Assembly (NCBI GenBank): GCA_030824515.1
Contig: JAVBXN010000052.1
Span: forward strand, 1-64,000
DNA from: Pelobacter sp.
GTDB taxonomy: Bacteria; Desulfobacterota; Desulfuromonadia; Geobacterales; Pseudopelobacteraceae
DNA length: 64,000 nucleotides
Direction: 5' to 3'
The stretch's first letter is position 1; the number at the start of each line of letters is the position of its first letter. A program made the position numbers and the translations under genes. The notes below the pieces were generated by a model. The model was not told the origin of the DNA and did not search any database. It saw nothing but the letters and a program-made list of their open reading frames with translations. Positions 7,669 to 16,340 of the stretch are shown in pieces.

Positions 7669-7730
7669 ATTCGTTACCTCTCGTGGTTACTGGTACCTTG
7701 CAACTCTTATATTTCAGGCTCTTTCGTAAA

Positions 7731-7811
7731 TAACCCCTCTAAATCTCCCCTTATCTAAGGGGAGACTTCAAGGCTTCCCCCCTTAGGTAAGGGGGGACTG
7801 AGGGGGGTTAG
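7731..7811. repeat. Nested C/G-tract palindromic repeat
   Basis: The element begins TAACCCCTCTAAATC and ends ACTGAGGGGGGTTAGA, so its termini are inverted copies of each other. Inside are two smaller hairpins, CTCCCCTTATCTAAGGGGAG and CCCCCCTTAGGTAAGGGGGG. It lies between znuA and the J-domain/LRR gene and contains no gene. Such stacked palindromes resemble mobile non-coding repeats. They could also stop transcription between the two same-strand operons. Confidence 0.6.
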
Positions 7812-7838
7812 ATTTTGATGTTACAGCGTACTTGAGCC

Positions 7839-9179
7839 TCAGTTGGTTTTGCCCGTCCCCTCGTAGCGCCACTTGAAACTGACCGCCTTGCAGCCGGGCA
7901 TGACCCGCCGGAAAAGGTTGAGTCCGTCTTCTGTGATGGAGGTACCGCTGCAGGTCAACCATTTCAGTCCTGTTATCAGCGCCAGGTTCAATAGCCCCTG
8001 ATCACCGATGTCGGTGTGATAGATCGAGATGCGCTGCAACTCTTTCAGTGGACGCAGCAGGGCCAGTCCCTGGTTGCTGATCCTGGCATCAGAAATATAG
8101 AGTTCCTGCAGGCCGGTCAGATGCATGAGATTTGGCAGAATATCGTCGTTAACATTGTAGAGAAACAGCGACTGCAGGTCGTTTGGCTGAAGTCCGGCCA
8201 GAAAGTTGATATCGGTGCCGTTGCCACCTTTGACATCCAGCCGCAGTGACTTGTCCAGATAGACCTCTTTTGCGCCGCGGGCGCTCCCCAGCTGCTGCCA
8301 GTCACGATAATCTAGCGACTCCCGCTTGCGGACATAGAGCGTGCCGCACGACTGATCAACAGGAAAGCGTATGATCCGGGTTTCAAACGGCAGGTCAGCA
8401 GGTCCGGATGTGGCGTCCCCCTCCCCCCTCAACGTCATCAGACGCCTGCGGATGCGGGCTATGTCCATGTCCACCTTGGCGGCCATTTCAGCCATCAGGT
8501 CAATGCCATCGGCCAGTGATTCGTCCACCCGCAACTTGAAGAGATAGATGTCGGTCTGTTTGAGCTCTTCGGTCTGGCGAATCATCGCATGGATATTCTG
8601 ATCGACCAGTGCAATCTGGCGGATCACACGCACCAGCTCCATTGCGATATCAAGCTCCGAATTGAAAACCGGAGTCTGCTCCCACTCGCTCAGAAGATCC
8701 GCCAGCACCTGGCGGTTGCCTGTCTGATAAGCTTCGTTGGCAAGCGCCATCAGTTCCTGTCTTCGCCTGCGGTCCGCTTCATCCGCCGCCAAGTCTGGAT
8801 GCACGGCCTTGGCAACACCGCGATACAGCGATTTCAGGCTGAGCTCGGCGGTATTAGGAGCGCTTTCTTCATCATCCAGCAGATCGGTTGTATGATGAAA
8901 GTGGGAAAAAGACGGTTCATGCTTGATCGATTCTACCGCCTCTGCCAGGGCCTCTTCGCCGAGCAGTCCCTGCAGTTGCCACTCCAGATCTTCCAGCACT
9001 TCGATACGCGTTCCGAGAATATCCTCGTAGACCTGCTCAAACATCCTGATTTCGGACTTCAACGAGTTATACAACTGTTCATGGCGCTGCAGTTCAGCCT
9101 TTGAGAGGGCCAGTTTCTGATACTTGTGTTCCAGCTCGATCTCTTCGGGAGTCTTGAGGCGGTTTTTGAAGGGAGTCAT
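7839..9179 (-). CDS. Coiled-coil / J-domain-like / leucine-rich-repeat protein
   Basis: I know of no characterised match for this 446-residue protein. Residues 10-80 are a charged helical, probably coiled-coil segment. Residues 113-170 look like a J domain: S-L-Y-R-G-V-A-K-A-V-H-P-D-L (H-P-D at 127-129) followed by helices E-L-M-A-L-A-N-E-A-Y and V-L-A-D-L-L. A second helical region (175-250) follows. Residues 330-430 form about four leucine-rich repeats of the type L-x-x-L-x-x-L-x-I-x-x-T-x-I. No signal peptide or membrane segment is seen. The start ATG overlaps the stop of the ATPase gene. J domains recruit DnaK, so this may be a DnaK adaptor with an LRR binding surface; that is inference. 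Confidence 0.7.
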   Translation of the reverse strand: MTPFKNRLKTPEEIELEHKYQKLALSKAELQRHEQLYNSLKSEIRMFEQVYEDILGTRIEVLEDLEWQLQGLLGEEALAEAVESIKHEPSFSHFHHTTDLLDDEESAPNTAELSLKSLYRGVAKAVHPDLAADEADRRRRQELMALANEAYQTGNRQVLADLLSEWEQTPVFNSELDIAMELVRVIRQIALVDQNIHAMIRQTEELKQTDIYLFKLRVDESLADGIDLMAEMAAKVDMDIARIRRRLMTLRGEGDATSGPADLPFETRIIRFPVDQSCGTLYVRKRESLDYRDWQQLGSARGAKEVYLDKSLRLDVKGGNGTDINFLAGLQPNDLQSLFLYNVNDDILPNLMHLTGLQELYISDARISNQGLALLRPLKELQRISIYHTDIGDQGLLNLALITGLKWLTCSGTSITEDGLNLFRRVMPGCKAVSFKWRYEGTGKTN

Positions 9180-9868
9180 AGCGACCTGCCGGACTGAACC
9201 AATTCGCGGACCTCACGGGCAAGCGGCAGCGTGATACGGCGTTTTTCGGCCATGGAATAGCGGTAGAGCCGGTTGAAACTTTCAATCAGCGCCCCGACCT
9301 CCCGGCTGGTTGTGGCCAGGATATAATCGACAACATCATCCGGCACACGGATCTGACGATCATCGGACACTTTTTTTATGATCATGCTGCGCGAATGGTC
9401 ATCCGAGGTATCCAGGCGCGCCACCAAACCCCACAACAGGCGTGACGTCAGATGGTCGTCCAGGTTGGTAAGCTCACGCGGGGGATGCAGTCCGGCCATG
9501 GCAATAGTGCGCCCGGAGGTGTGGAAATCGTTGAACAGCTGCCACAATGCTCCACGGAGGGCGGCATCTTCCGGCATCTCCTGCAGATCATCGACCACCA
9601 GGCCGGAGGCGCCGTTGAAAAGCGCCACCATCCTTTCCGGATCATGATCTTCTCCAAGCGATAGATAGGGGATATCACCGACGGCAATCGATCTGAGCAG
9701 ATGGGTTTTTCCGGAACCGGATGGTCCGTGCAGATACAACAGCTTCTCGGGATCGGCCGGATCGGCGATTCTCCGGGCAAAGCGCAGAGCGGCTGAATTC
9801 CCCTCGCAGGGCACGAAACTGTCGAAACTGAAGGACGGAGTTATGGGAAAATCGAAGAATTGTTGCAT
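9176..9868 (-). CDS. Hda/DnaA-like AAA+ ATPase
   Basis: The 230-residue protein matches the DnaA AAA+ module without the DnaA DNA-binding domain IV, as in Hda (about 230 residues). It has F-D-S-F-V-P-C-E-G-N-S-A-A near 16, Walker A G-P-S-G-S-G-K-T at 48-55, Walker B L-V-V-D-D-L-Q near 90-96, a sensor-1 region near G-R-T-I-A-M-A-G, an arginine in S-R-L-L-W-G-L, and a C-terminal lid with R-E-V-G-A-L. In E. coli Hda inactivates DnaA-ATP with the sliding clamp. No clear N-terminal clamp-binding motif is obvious, though Q-Q-F-F-D-F at residues 2-7 is a fair candidate. The gene starts two bases after the ruvB stop and overlaps the J/LRR gene by four bases. Confidence 0.78.
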   Translation of the reverse strand: MQQFFDFPITPSFSFDSFVPCEGNSAALRFARRIADPADPEKLLYLHGPSGSGKTHLLRSIAVGDIPYLSLGEDHDPERMVALFNGASGLVVDDLQEMPEDAALRGALWQLFNDFHTSGRTIAMAGLHPPRELTNLDDHLTSRLLWGLVARLDTSDDHSRSMIIKKVSDDRQIRVPDDVVDYILATTSREVGALIESFNRLYRYSMAEKRRITLPLAREVRELVQSGRSL

Positions 9869-9870
9869 TG

Positions 9871-10890
9871 TCAGAACAGTCTGGCCTGGGGCGCTTCCGG
9901 GGCGATACGGTTGAAATGCTGATAAGCCGCCCTGGTGGCAACCCTTCCGCGCGGTGTACGGTTGATGAAACCGTTCTGGATCAGGAACGGCTCGTAGACG
10001 TCCTCGATCGTGTCGCTCTCCTCGCTGATCGCTGCCGCGATCGTGTCAAGCCCGACCGGACCTCCACCGAATTTGTCGATAATAGTGAGCAGAATCATGC
10101 GGTCCATCTGGTCAAAGCCCATCTCGTCTATCTCCAGCAGCTTCAGGGTTTCACGAACCACATGGCAGGTAATGACGCCGTCGGCCCTGACCTGGGCATA
10201 ATCACGCACCCGCCGCAGCAGACGATTGGCAATACGTGGGGTTCCGCGACTGCGACGGGCCAACTCCATCGCCCCCAGCGGATCGATCTCCATGCCGAGG
10301 ATACGGGATGAGCGGCGGATGATCGTGGCCAGTTCGTCATCGGTATAGAACTCCAGTCGGGAGATGACCCCGAAGCGGTCACGCAAGGGGGATGAGAGCA
10401 GTCCGGCGCGGGTGGTGGCCCCCACCAGCGTGAAGCGGGGCAGGTCCAGCTTGATCGAACGGGCACTGGGCCCCTGTCCGATGATGATATCGAGCTGATA
10501 GTCCTCCATGGCCGGGTAGAGAATTTCCTCCACCACATGGGAGAGACGGTGAATTTCATCGATGAACAGCACATCGTGCGGTTCCAGGTTGGTCAGGATC
10601 GCCGCCAGGTCACCGGGGCGCTCGATCACCGGACCCGAAGTGGACTTGATGTTGACCCCCATCTCGCAGGCCACGATATTGGCCAGGGTGGTCTTGCCCA
10701 GGCCGGGCGGGCCGTACAGGAGGACATGATCCAGCGCCTCCTCCCTCCCCTTGGCAGCATCGATGAACAGGCGCAGGTTGCCCTTGATCTTCTCCTGGCC
10801 GATATAGTCATCCAGGGCCCGCGGACGCAGGGTAGCGTCGTACTGATGGTCATCGTCACGTTTTTCAGGGGTTATGCTGCGGGATTGCAT
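9871..10890 (-). CDS. ruvB: Holliday junction branch-migration helicase RuvB
   Basis: RuvB is the hexameric AAA+ motor that drives RuvA-bound Holliday junctions during recombinational repair. The protein has the RuvB N-terminus (L-R-P-x-x-L-D-D-Y-I-G-Q), Walker [10 protein letters not shown], Walker B L-F-I-D-E-I-H, the arginine-finger region R-D-R-F-G, and the C-terminal winged helix ending in F-I-N-R-T-P-R-G-R. The ATG at 10890 (339 residues) is preferred over an in-frame start 18 codons earlier, because GGAG lies seven bases before it and family members begin near here. ruvA and ruvC, its usual neighbours, are not adjacent. It leads an operon with the Hda-like and J/LRR genes. Confidence 0.96.
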   Translation of the reverse strand: MQSRSITPEKRDDDHQYDATLRPRALDDYIGQEKIKGNLRLFIDAAKGREEALDHVLLYGPPGLGKTTLANIVACEMGVNIKSTSGPVIERPGDLAAILTNLEPHDVLFIDEIHRLSHVVEEILYPAMEDYQLDIIIGQGPSARSIKLDLPRFTLVGATTRAGLLSSPLRDRFGVISRLEFYTDDELATIIRRSSRILGMEIDPLGAMELARRSRGTPRIANRLLRRVRDYAQVRADGVITCHVVRETLKLLEIDEMGFDQMDRMILLTIIDKFGGGPVGLDTIAAAISEESDTIEDVYEPFLIQNGFINRTPRGRVATRAAYQHFNRIAPEAPQARLF

Positions 10891-11007
10891 CGCTGCTCCG
10901 GTGGTCAAGTGCTGGTCTGCGTACGATCGGGAACTATGCCCCAATTTGGATTGATTGTCAAAGTCTAGTAGGTGAAACCGGTCCGGACGGGCGGTCAGCG
11001 GAAAGAG

Positions 11008-11040
11008 CGAGGGCTCCTTGATCGGTTCAAAGAGCCCTCG
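11008..11040 (-). terminator. Hairpin downstream of the propeller-protein gene
   Basis: A perfect nine-base inverted repeat, CGAGGGCTC / GAGCCCTCG, with a 15-base loop lies 26 bases beyond the stop of the minus-strand propeller gene and before ruvB. The T-tract is weak, so termination efficiency is uncertain. Confidence 0.5.
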
Positions 11041-11065
11041 AATTTAAAAACGAATGTCAGTTTTA

Positions 11066-13690
11066 TTACCGGCAGGCCTCTTCATGCAGGCAGCTGCCCA
11101 ACTCCGCCGTCGGCTTGTCAACCTCCACCTGAATCCGGTGATTCTCCGCATAGGGATCCTGGCGAATACCGGTCACCTGCCATGACACTTTCAGGCCGGG
11201 CCTGCCTCCGGCAATTTTGAAGCGGTTGCCCGCAATCTCTTCGGCGATATACACCGGTGCAAAACCGCCGATGCAGGTCAACTGGTAGCGGAAGTCGCGG
11301 TTCAGAGTCTCGAACCACTGCGGCAGCTCGATCATGGCTTCGCCGTTTTGGTCCAGCTGCGCATTGCCGTTGTAGACGTTCATCATATCCGGCGATTCGA
11401 CAAAAGAGTGTTGCAGATATTTGTTCTTCGGGTCGAGCGGATGGTCGATGCGGAAGCTGCCGCTCCCCTTGCTGAGGTTTCCAGCAACATTGACATTGCC
11501 GTTGTAATCCCATTTGAGGGCGATCTTGCCGACGTCATAACTGGTTCCGAGTCCTCCGCCGGCGTAACCGTACAATACCGGGCCGTCATCGAAAGTGGTA
11601 GATTTGAAATTCTTTGTTCCGTAAGCGTACCACCCCAGGCCATGCGCGGTGTCGCCGCCGTTGGCCCGCAGATAGATGTCATTGTCATTCGTTCGCAGGG
11701 AGCCAAGGATGTCCACCTGAGAATCCTTGTTCCAGGTCAGCACCAGTTTCTGGGCCGGGTTGGTGGTGCCGAGACCGCCGCCGCTCCAGCCATACAGCAC
11801 CGGTCCGTCAACATTGACGTCATTGAAGGTTTTTCCCGCTCCATACCACCCCAGACCATGAAATGTATCATTTTTAACGTATACATCACGTTTGCTGAGC
11901 GTAATATTCGCCAGGGGACCCAAATACATTTGCCCGCCAAAATCCATATCGCCGCTCACGCCGTTCAGAGTAAAGCCGGCTCCCACTGTCAAGCCGAGTC
12001 CCACGGACAAACTGCCCGCCAGCGTCAGATTCCCGGATGCGGCTATGTTCTTGTTGTTGTCCCAGACCAGGGATATCTTTTGCCCACCCATGGTGGTCCC
12101 GAGCGCGCCGGAAGCATTACCGTAAAGCACAGGACCATCGAGCGAGGTTAAACCGGCAAAGGTTTTGGTACTTCCGTACCAGCCCAGGCCATGGTTGACG
12201 TTCGAGCCGCTTCGCAGCAACATGTTCTTGTCGTTAAGACGGAAATCGGCGTCAATATTCAATTTTGAACTGGTAACCGCGCTGTCCATAACTCCCGCCG
12301 CTCCGGCGGCATAGGTCGCTTCGGTACCCACTGGAATTCTGGTTACGGTATTACCGTAATAGTTGCTTACCCAGACACTGCTGCCGTCATAGACCGCTCC
12401 CCAGGGAGAATTTCCGACAGTGTAGCTGCCGATCAGCGAACCATCGATCATGCGCAATCGGGATAACGAATTGCTGCCGTAATTGACAACCCAGATGCTG
12501 GTGCCGTCAAAGGCCATGAAACGGGGAGCGGTACCACCGGAACTGTAGGTTCCGATAACCGCGCCGGTAGCGGGATTCAGTTTTGTCACGCTACTTGAAC
12601 CAAAATTGGCAACCCAGATGCTTGATCCGTCAAACACGACGCCCATGGGATTTGTGCCGACCGTATATGTGCCGACCGATACTCCGTCACTGGAGCGGAC
12701 TTTTGTGACGGTATGGTCGCTGTAGTTGGTTACCCAGATATTTGCGCCGTCAAAAGCGACTCCCGCCGGTGTGGTTCCGACTCCGGTGGCGCCCAGGAAG
12801 GCCCCGTCACTGGCGCGGAGCTTGGTGACGGTCTTACTGCCGGAGTTTGCCACCCAGATATTGGTTCCGTCGAAGCAGATACCCCAGGGATTTGTTCCCA
12901 CTGTGTACTCACCAATGTATCCGCCGTTATCAGCTGACAGCTTGGAAACATTTCCGCTGCCGTAATTGACCACCCAGACATACATACCATCAAAAGCCAC
13001 GGCCATCGGGCCGCTGCCGACAGTGAAGAAGTCTTGATTGCCGCCGTCACTGGCCCTGATCTTGCTGATGGTATTACTCCCGTAATTGGGAACCCATATA
13101 TTGGTTCCGTCAAAAGCCGGCGCTCTGGGATAAGAACCTACGGCAAAGGTCGCTCCTGGCCTGGCCTGATCCCAGCGCAACGTGGCGATCTGGCCGGAAG
13201 TGGCCTGTGAAAAGCTGGCCGGGGCATAGCGGTTGTCAAAGTCGGCCTGGGCGGCCGGGGCCAACGCAGCGGTCGTGATGCTGCCGGCGGCGACACTATC
13301 GGCCACGGCAGCCCGCAAGGACGTGCCAACGCTGGTCAGCAACTGCCGGGGCGTCATCTCCGGATCAGTTCCCACAGCCACTCCCAGGTAGTAGGGCTGA
13401 TCGAAGGGCAGGTTCAACGTGGTCACGGAACCGAGATTCACCTGATAGATTCCGTTGGTCAATGCAACGGTGGGCTGGGTCTCGGTCCAGAGAGCCGTTC
13501 CGCCACTGGAAACATTGTAAAGAGCAAAGACCATCGAACGGCTGCCGCTGATCGAAACACCCACCGCATCGGTCAGATAGCCCTGGTAACTCATGGTTTT
13601 GGGAACCGCGGCACCAGCGTCGCAAGCAAAGGCTCCCAAAACGGAAGCCACGATGAACATCAGGATAATTGTTCTGCAGATGAAGTTCAT
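11066..13690 (-). CDS. Secreted seven-bladed beta-propeller protein with C-terminal repeats
   Basis: The 874-residue protein has a signal peptide (to about residue 28). Residues 30-117 are an N-terminal domain shared with the 14535-16340 product. Seven near-identical 40-residue repeats centred on F-D-G-x-x-I-W-V-x-N-x-G-S follow, with the F-D-G/Y-D-G motif near residues 193, 233, 273, 313, 353, 394 and 434; seven copies fit a closed YVTN/YncE-like propeller. Three H-G-L-G-W-Y ... D-G-P-V-L-Y-G repeats follow (from about 500). The C-terminal ~110 residues contain I-D-H-P-L-D-P-K-N-K-Y-L and S-W-Q-V-T-G-I-R-Q-D, a module seen at the ends of large exported repeat proteins. Its function is unknown. 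The gene is last of a probable three-gene operon; GGAGG precedes the ATG. Confidence 0.8.
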   Translation of the reverse strand: MNFICRTIILMFIVASVLGAFACDAGAAVPKTMSYQGYLTDAVGVSISGSRSMVFALYNVSSGGTALWTETQPTVALTNGIYQVNLGSVTTLNLPFDQPYYLGVAVGTDPEMTPRQLLTSVGTSLRAAVADSVAAGSITTAALAPAAQADFDNRYAPASFSQATSGQIATLRWDQARPGATFAVGSYPRAPAFDGTNIWVPNYGSNTISKIRASDGGNQDFFTVGSGPMAVAFDGMYVWVVNYGSGNVSKLSADNGGYIGEYTVGTNPWGICFDGTNIWVANSGSKTVTKLRASDGAFLGATGVGTTPAGVAFDGANIWVTNYSDHTVTKVRSSDGVSVGTYTVGTNPMGVVFDGSSIWVANFGSSSVTKLNPATGAVIGTYSSGGTAPRFMAFDGTSIWVVNYGSNSLSRLRMIDGSLIGSYTVGNSPWGAVYDGSSVWVSNYYGNTVTRIPVGTEATYAAGAAGVMDSAVTSSKLNIDADFRLNDKNMLLRSGSNVNHGLGWYGSTKTFAGLTSLDGPVLYGNASGALGTTMGGQKISLVWDNNKNIAASGNLTLAGSLSVGLGLTVGAGFTLNGVSGDMDFGGQMYLGPLANITLSKRDVYVKNDTFHGLGWYGAGKTFNDVNVDGPVLYGWSGGGLGTTNPAQKLVLTWNKDSQVDILGSLRTNDNDIYLRANGGDTAHGLGWYAYGTKNFKSTTFDDGPVLYGYAGGGLGTSYDVGKIALKWDYNGNVNVAGNLSKGSGSFRIDHPLDPKNKYLQHSFVESPDMMNVYNGNAQLDQNGEAMIELPQWFETLNRDFRYQLTCIGGFAPVYIAEEIAGNRFKIAGGRPGLKVSWQVTGIRQDPYAENHRIQVEVDKPTAELGSCLHEEACR

Positions 13691-13707
13691 GACAATCCTC
13701 CCCGGAA

Positions 13708-14493
13708 TTATTTAACGATCAGACGATCGACGGTCAACACACCTCTTCCGATCGTCAGGACACCGTCCAGTGTGGTATAACCGGTCTGGCTGGTGTACTC
13801 CTGGTCATAGCCCCCCTTGAGGAGAATACTCTTATCCATGCCGCAGGTCAGGTTTTCAAGGTAGCTGATGGCCCAGGCGCTGACCGTGGAACCGGGATCA
13901 GCGCCATCATAGGCAGCCTGCAGCGTTGTGTAGTACGTCCCGCTCCCGGGAACCGCGCCCGGGACGTAGACCATATGAGCGCTATCATTGTCGAAAGTGG
14001 CGTTTACCGTGGTGTTGCCGGTCAGGGTGATGGTGCAGGGAGCGGTTCCGCTGCAGCCCCCTCCGTTCCAGCCGCTGAAAATCATGTACTGGTCAGCGGC
14101 TGGGGTCAGGGTAACCGGAAAATAGGAGTTGAAGGGCGCGCTGCAATCCAGGTTGCACTGGATTCCGGCCGGAAAGCTTGTGACCCATCCGCTGCCGCTG
14201 CCGGCAAAGGAGAGTGAAACGGTATAGTCGGGCAACAGGTTGCCTTCGGCCGCCACACTATGCAGGAAACCTGGGTAGTTGCGATAACCGCTGCTGGCGG
14301 CGGCTCCGAGCGGGGACGACTGACCGACTACCGACAGATTGCGGTATCCGGTGGATGCGGTCAAACCTCCGGCAGCGTCAAACACCCAGCGTTTCAGGTA
14401 ATAGGATTGCGTGCCGGCCGAGGCCTGCTCAACCGGCAGGAGCAAGGCCAGCAGACAGATCATGGTTCCGACAAATGGTTTAAGTTGATTCAT
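13708..14493 (-). CDS. Exported protein with InlB-type Gly/Cys domain and GGYD tail
   Basis: This 261-residue protein has a signal peptide cut after A-S-A (about residue 26). A short region, S-G-Y-R-N-Y-P-G-F-L-H-S, near 70 is reminiscent of fibre-like exported proteins. Residues about 95-170 form a Listeria-Bacteroides (InlB B) type repeat with paired cysteines: S-G-S-G-W-V-T-S ... C-N-L-D-C ... F-S-G-W ... G-C-S-G-T-A-P-C ... V-N-A-T-F. The last ~70 residues (T-L-Q-A-A-Y-D ... L-L-K-G-G-Y-D ... L-T-V-D-R-L-I-V-K) match the tail of the 16642-19278 protein. It lies 17 bases upstream of the propeller gene in the same direction. AAGGAG precedes the ATG. Function is unknown; a surface role is likely. 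Confidence 0.75.
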   Translation of the reverse strand: MNQLKPFVGTMICLLALLLPVEQASAGTQSYYLKRWVFDAAGGLTASTGYRNLSVVGQSSPLGAAASSGYRNYPGFLHSVAAEGNLLPDYTVSLSFAGSGSGWVTSFPAGIQCNLDCSAPFNSYFPVTLTPAADQYMIFSGWNGGGCSGTAPCTITLTGNTTVNATFDNDSAHMVYVPGAVPGSGTYYTTLQAAYDGADPGSTVSAWAISYLENLTCGMDKSILLKGGYDQEYTSQTGYTTLDGVLTIGRGVLTVDRLIVK

Positions 14494-14534
14494 GGCAGAT
14501 CTCCTTGCAGTATCGTCAAGGCAACGGATGGCGG

Positions 14535-16340
14535 TTATGGCCTGAAAACCACGAAGTTGAACATATTTTGTTGTCTGTTGCCGCTTAAATCGAAAATCGA
14601 CACGATAAGACGGCCGCTCACCGAACTGGTTGTGGCGAAACGGGGCACGGTTCCGCCTATGGTGTTTGCCGTGGTTGAATATGATGTATAGTGGTACGTC
14701 TCGGCCGTGATGGTGATTTCATACCACTTGTTTGTGGAATCATAGACAGCTGTAAAGTTGCCCGAACCGCCGGAGACGGAGGCGTCGGAGTTGATTGTGC
14801 CGTAAGCGACCGGGACAGCGTTTTTCGGTGATCCGGTAACGTATTCGCGATTGATGTTCCCCTTTACCCGTATATCAGAGGAGAAATCTCCAGCATAAGT
14901 GCCGGTGGCCAGATAGGCGTTAATTGCCGGATTCGTCGAATTGTACGCATACACGCCATTGGTTCCGGATCCTTGGACTCCGGCTGTTGCTCCGCCCAAT
15001 CCGCCATAATTGTGGGATGAATTGTTATAGCCGTAAGCGCCATAGCCGTTGGTGCCCAGATAGCCGTAATTGCTCGTGGTGCCATGATTTCCGTAAACCC
15101 CATAGCTGGTGCTACCGGCGCAGGTACCCATCACACCGTATGTTGTGCCCGTTGTGTTATTGGCCCGGCCATAGACACCGGCGATTCCGGAGGTGGCGGC
15201 GGTGTTTACTCCATAGACTCCGTGTGAAGAGGCGCTGCTGCCGTAAACACCACTTGAGGTGCTGCTGCTGCCGTGGACTCCGCTTGAAGAGTCGCTGGAT
15301 CCATATACACCATAAGCTGAAGTGCTGCTGCCATAGACACCGTATGAAGAACTGCTCTGGCCTCTGACCCCGGCCATACTTCCCGCATTGCCAAAAACGC
15401 CGTATTCCTTGCCCAGATAGCCGTAGGCTCCGGTGGCCCAGTTGACTCCATAGACTCCATAACCGGCGGCGTTATCGGCCCGACCGGTTACTCCGGTCAC
15501 CCCGTTGCTGGTAATGCCGAAGATACCGTTGCTGGTCGTACTGGAGCCATAAACGCCGATCCCGGAAGCGCTGCCGGCCCAGACGCCGTAACCGCCGCCG
15601 CTGGTGGTGGTGTAGATAGTGTGGTTGGTGCTGGAGGGATTATTTATCAGAAAGCGGCCGGCATTGCCGGTGCCAGATGTCTGGGCCAGCAGGGCCGGTT
15701 TCGGGTTGGCCGCGCTGCCGATATCAAACTGGCCGGCGGAAGCGCCGGTTGTTGCGACACCGAAGATTGCGGCGCCGGTTCCCTGGGTATAACCGTAGAC
15801 AGCGCCGTGATTATTTGTTGCCTCATTGATCACAAATGACCCTCCATTACCGTTCAGGCCGGTTTTGGTGACGCTGAAGGCATTGGCATTGGCGCTGTTG
15901 CTGGATACGGAAAGCGCAGAAGCATTGCTGCCGGAATCACTGAGGGTAACGCTGCTGCCGGGAGCCAGACCCAAAGCATAGGGTGTGCCGGTAAAGGGCT
16001 GACGCGGGGTCATCTCCGGGTCCGCCCCTACCGCAACGCCCAGATAATAGGGTTGGTCAAAGGAGAGATTGAAAGGGGTCACCGATCCCAGGTTTACCTG
16101 GTAGATGCCGTTTGTTACCGTTACGGCCGGCTGAGCTTCGCTCCAGAGCAACGCACCTCCGACGCTGGAATTATAGAGGTTGAACACCATCGAGTTGGCG
16201 CCGCTGACAGGAGTCCCGACGGCATCGGTCAGATAGCCCTGGTAATTCACGATTTTTGGCGCATCGGCAAAGGCATTGCCGATCAGCAAGGCGCTGCAGA
16301 GTATGATTCCCATCATTACGCGTCTAAATAATCCTGCCAT
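14535..16340 (-). CDS. Secreted repeat protein with G-V-Y-G-S-S array
   Basis: The 601-residue protein has a signal peptide (cut near residue 26) and the ~90-residue N-terminal domain also found in the propeller protein (T-N-G-I-Y-Q-V-N-L-G-S-V-T, F-D-Q-P-Y-Y-L-G-V-A-V-G, D-P-E-M-T-P-R-Q). The centre, about residues 150-480, is built of G-x-Y-G motifs. A tight field of S-S-x-G-V-Y-G-S-S units occurs near 335-385, rich in Ser, Gly and Tyr, suggesting a beta-solenoid or fibre. The last ~100 residues form a separate globular domain ending in F-N-F-V-V-F-R-P. Such Gly/Tyr repeats occur in fibre and adhesin-like proteins. Function is unknown. It is the first gene of a likely operon with the next two. 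Confidence 0.75.
   Translation of the reverse strand: MAGLFRRVMMGIILCSALLIGNAFADAPKIVNYQGYLTDAVGTPVSGANSMVFNLYNSSVGGALLWSEAQPAVTVTNGIYQVNLGSVTPFNLSFDQPYYLGVAVGADPEMTPRQPFTGTPYALGLAPGSSVTLSDSGSNASALSVSSNSANANAFSVTKTGLNGNGGSFVINEATNNHGAVYGYTQGTGAAIFGVATTGASAGQFDIGSAANPKPALLAQTSGTGNAGRFLINNPSSTNHTIYTTTSGGGYGVWAGSASGIGVYGSSTTSNGIFGITSNGVTGVTGRADNAAGYGVYGVNWATGAYGYLGKEYGVFGNAGSMAGVRGQSSSSYGVYGSSTSAYGVYGSSDSSSGVHGSSSTSSGVYGSSASSHGVYGVNTAATSGIAGVYGRANNTTGTTYGVMGTCAGSTSYGVYGNHGTTSNYGYLGTNGYGAYGYNNSSHNYGGLGGATAGVQGSGTNGVYAYNSTNPAINAYLATGTYAGDFSSDIRVKGNINREYVTGSPKNAVPVAYGTINSDASVSGGSGNFTAVYDSTNKWYEITITAETYHYTSYSTTANTIGGTVPRFATTSSVSGRLIVSIFDLSGNRQQNMFNFVVFRP

Noticed and set aside
11348-12151. A 267-codon plus-strand frame opposite the propeller gene
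   Set aside because: Antisense to repetitive coding DNA, so regular repeats produce open frames. No domain or ribosome-binding site was seen.
13640-16340. c-di-GMP or other riboswitch in front of the repeat-protein genes
   Set aside because: The leader sequences lack the conserved GEMM core and other riboswitch consensus motifs I could check by eye.
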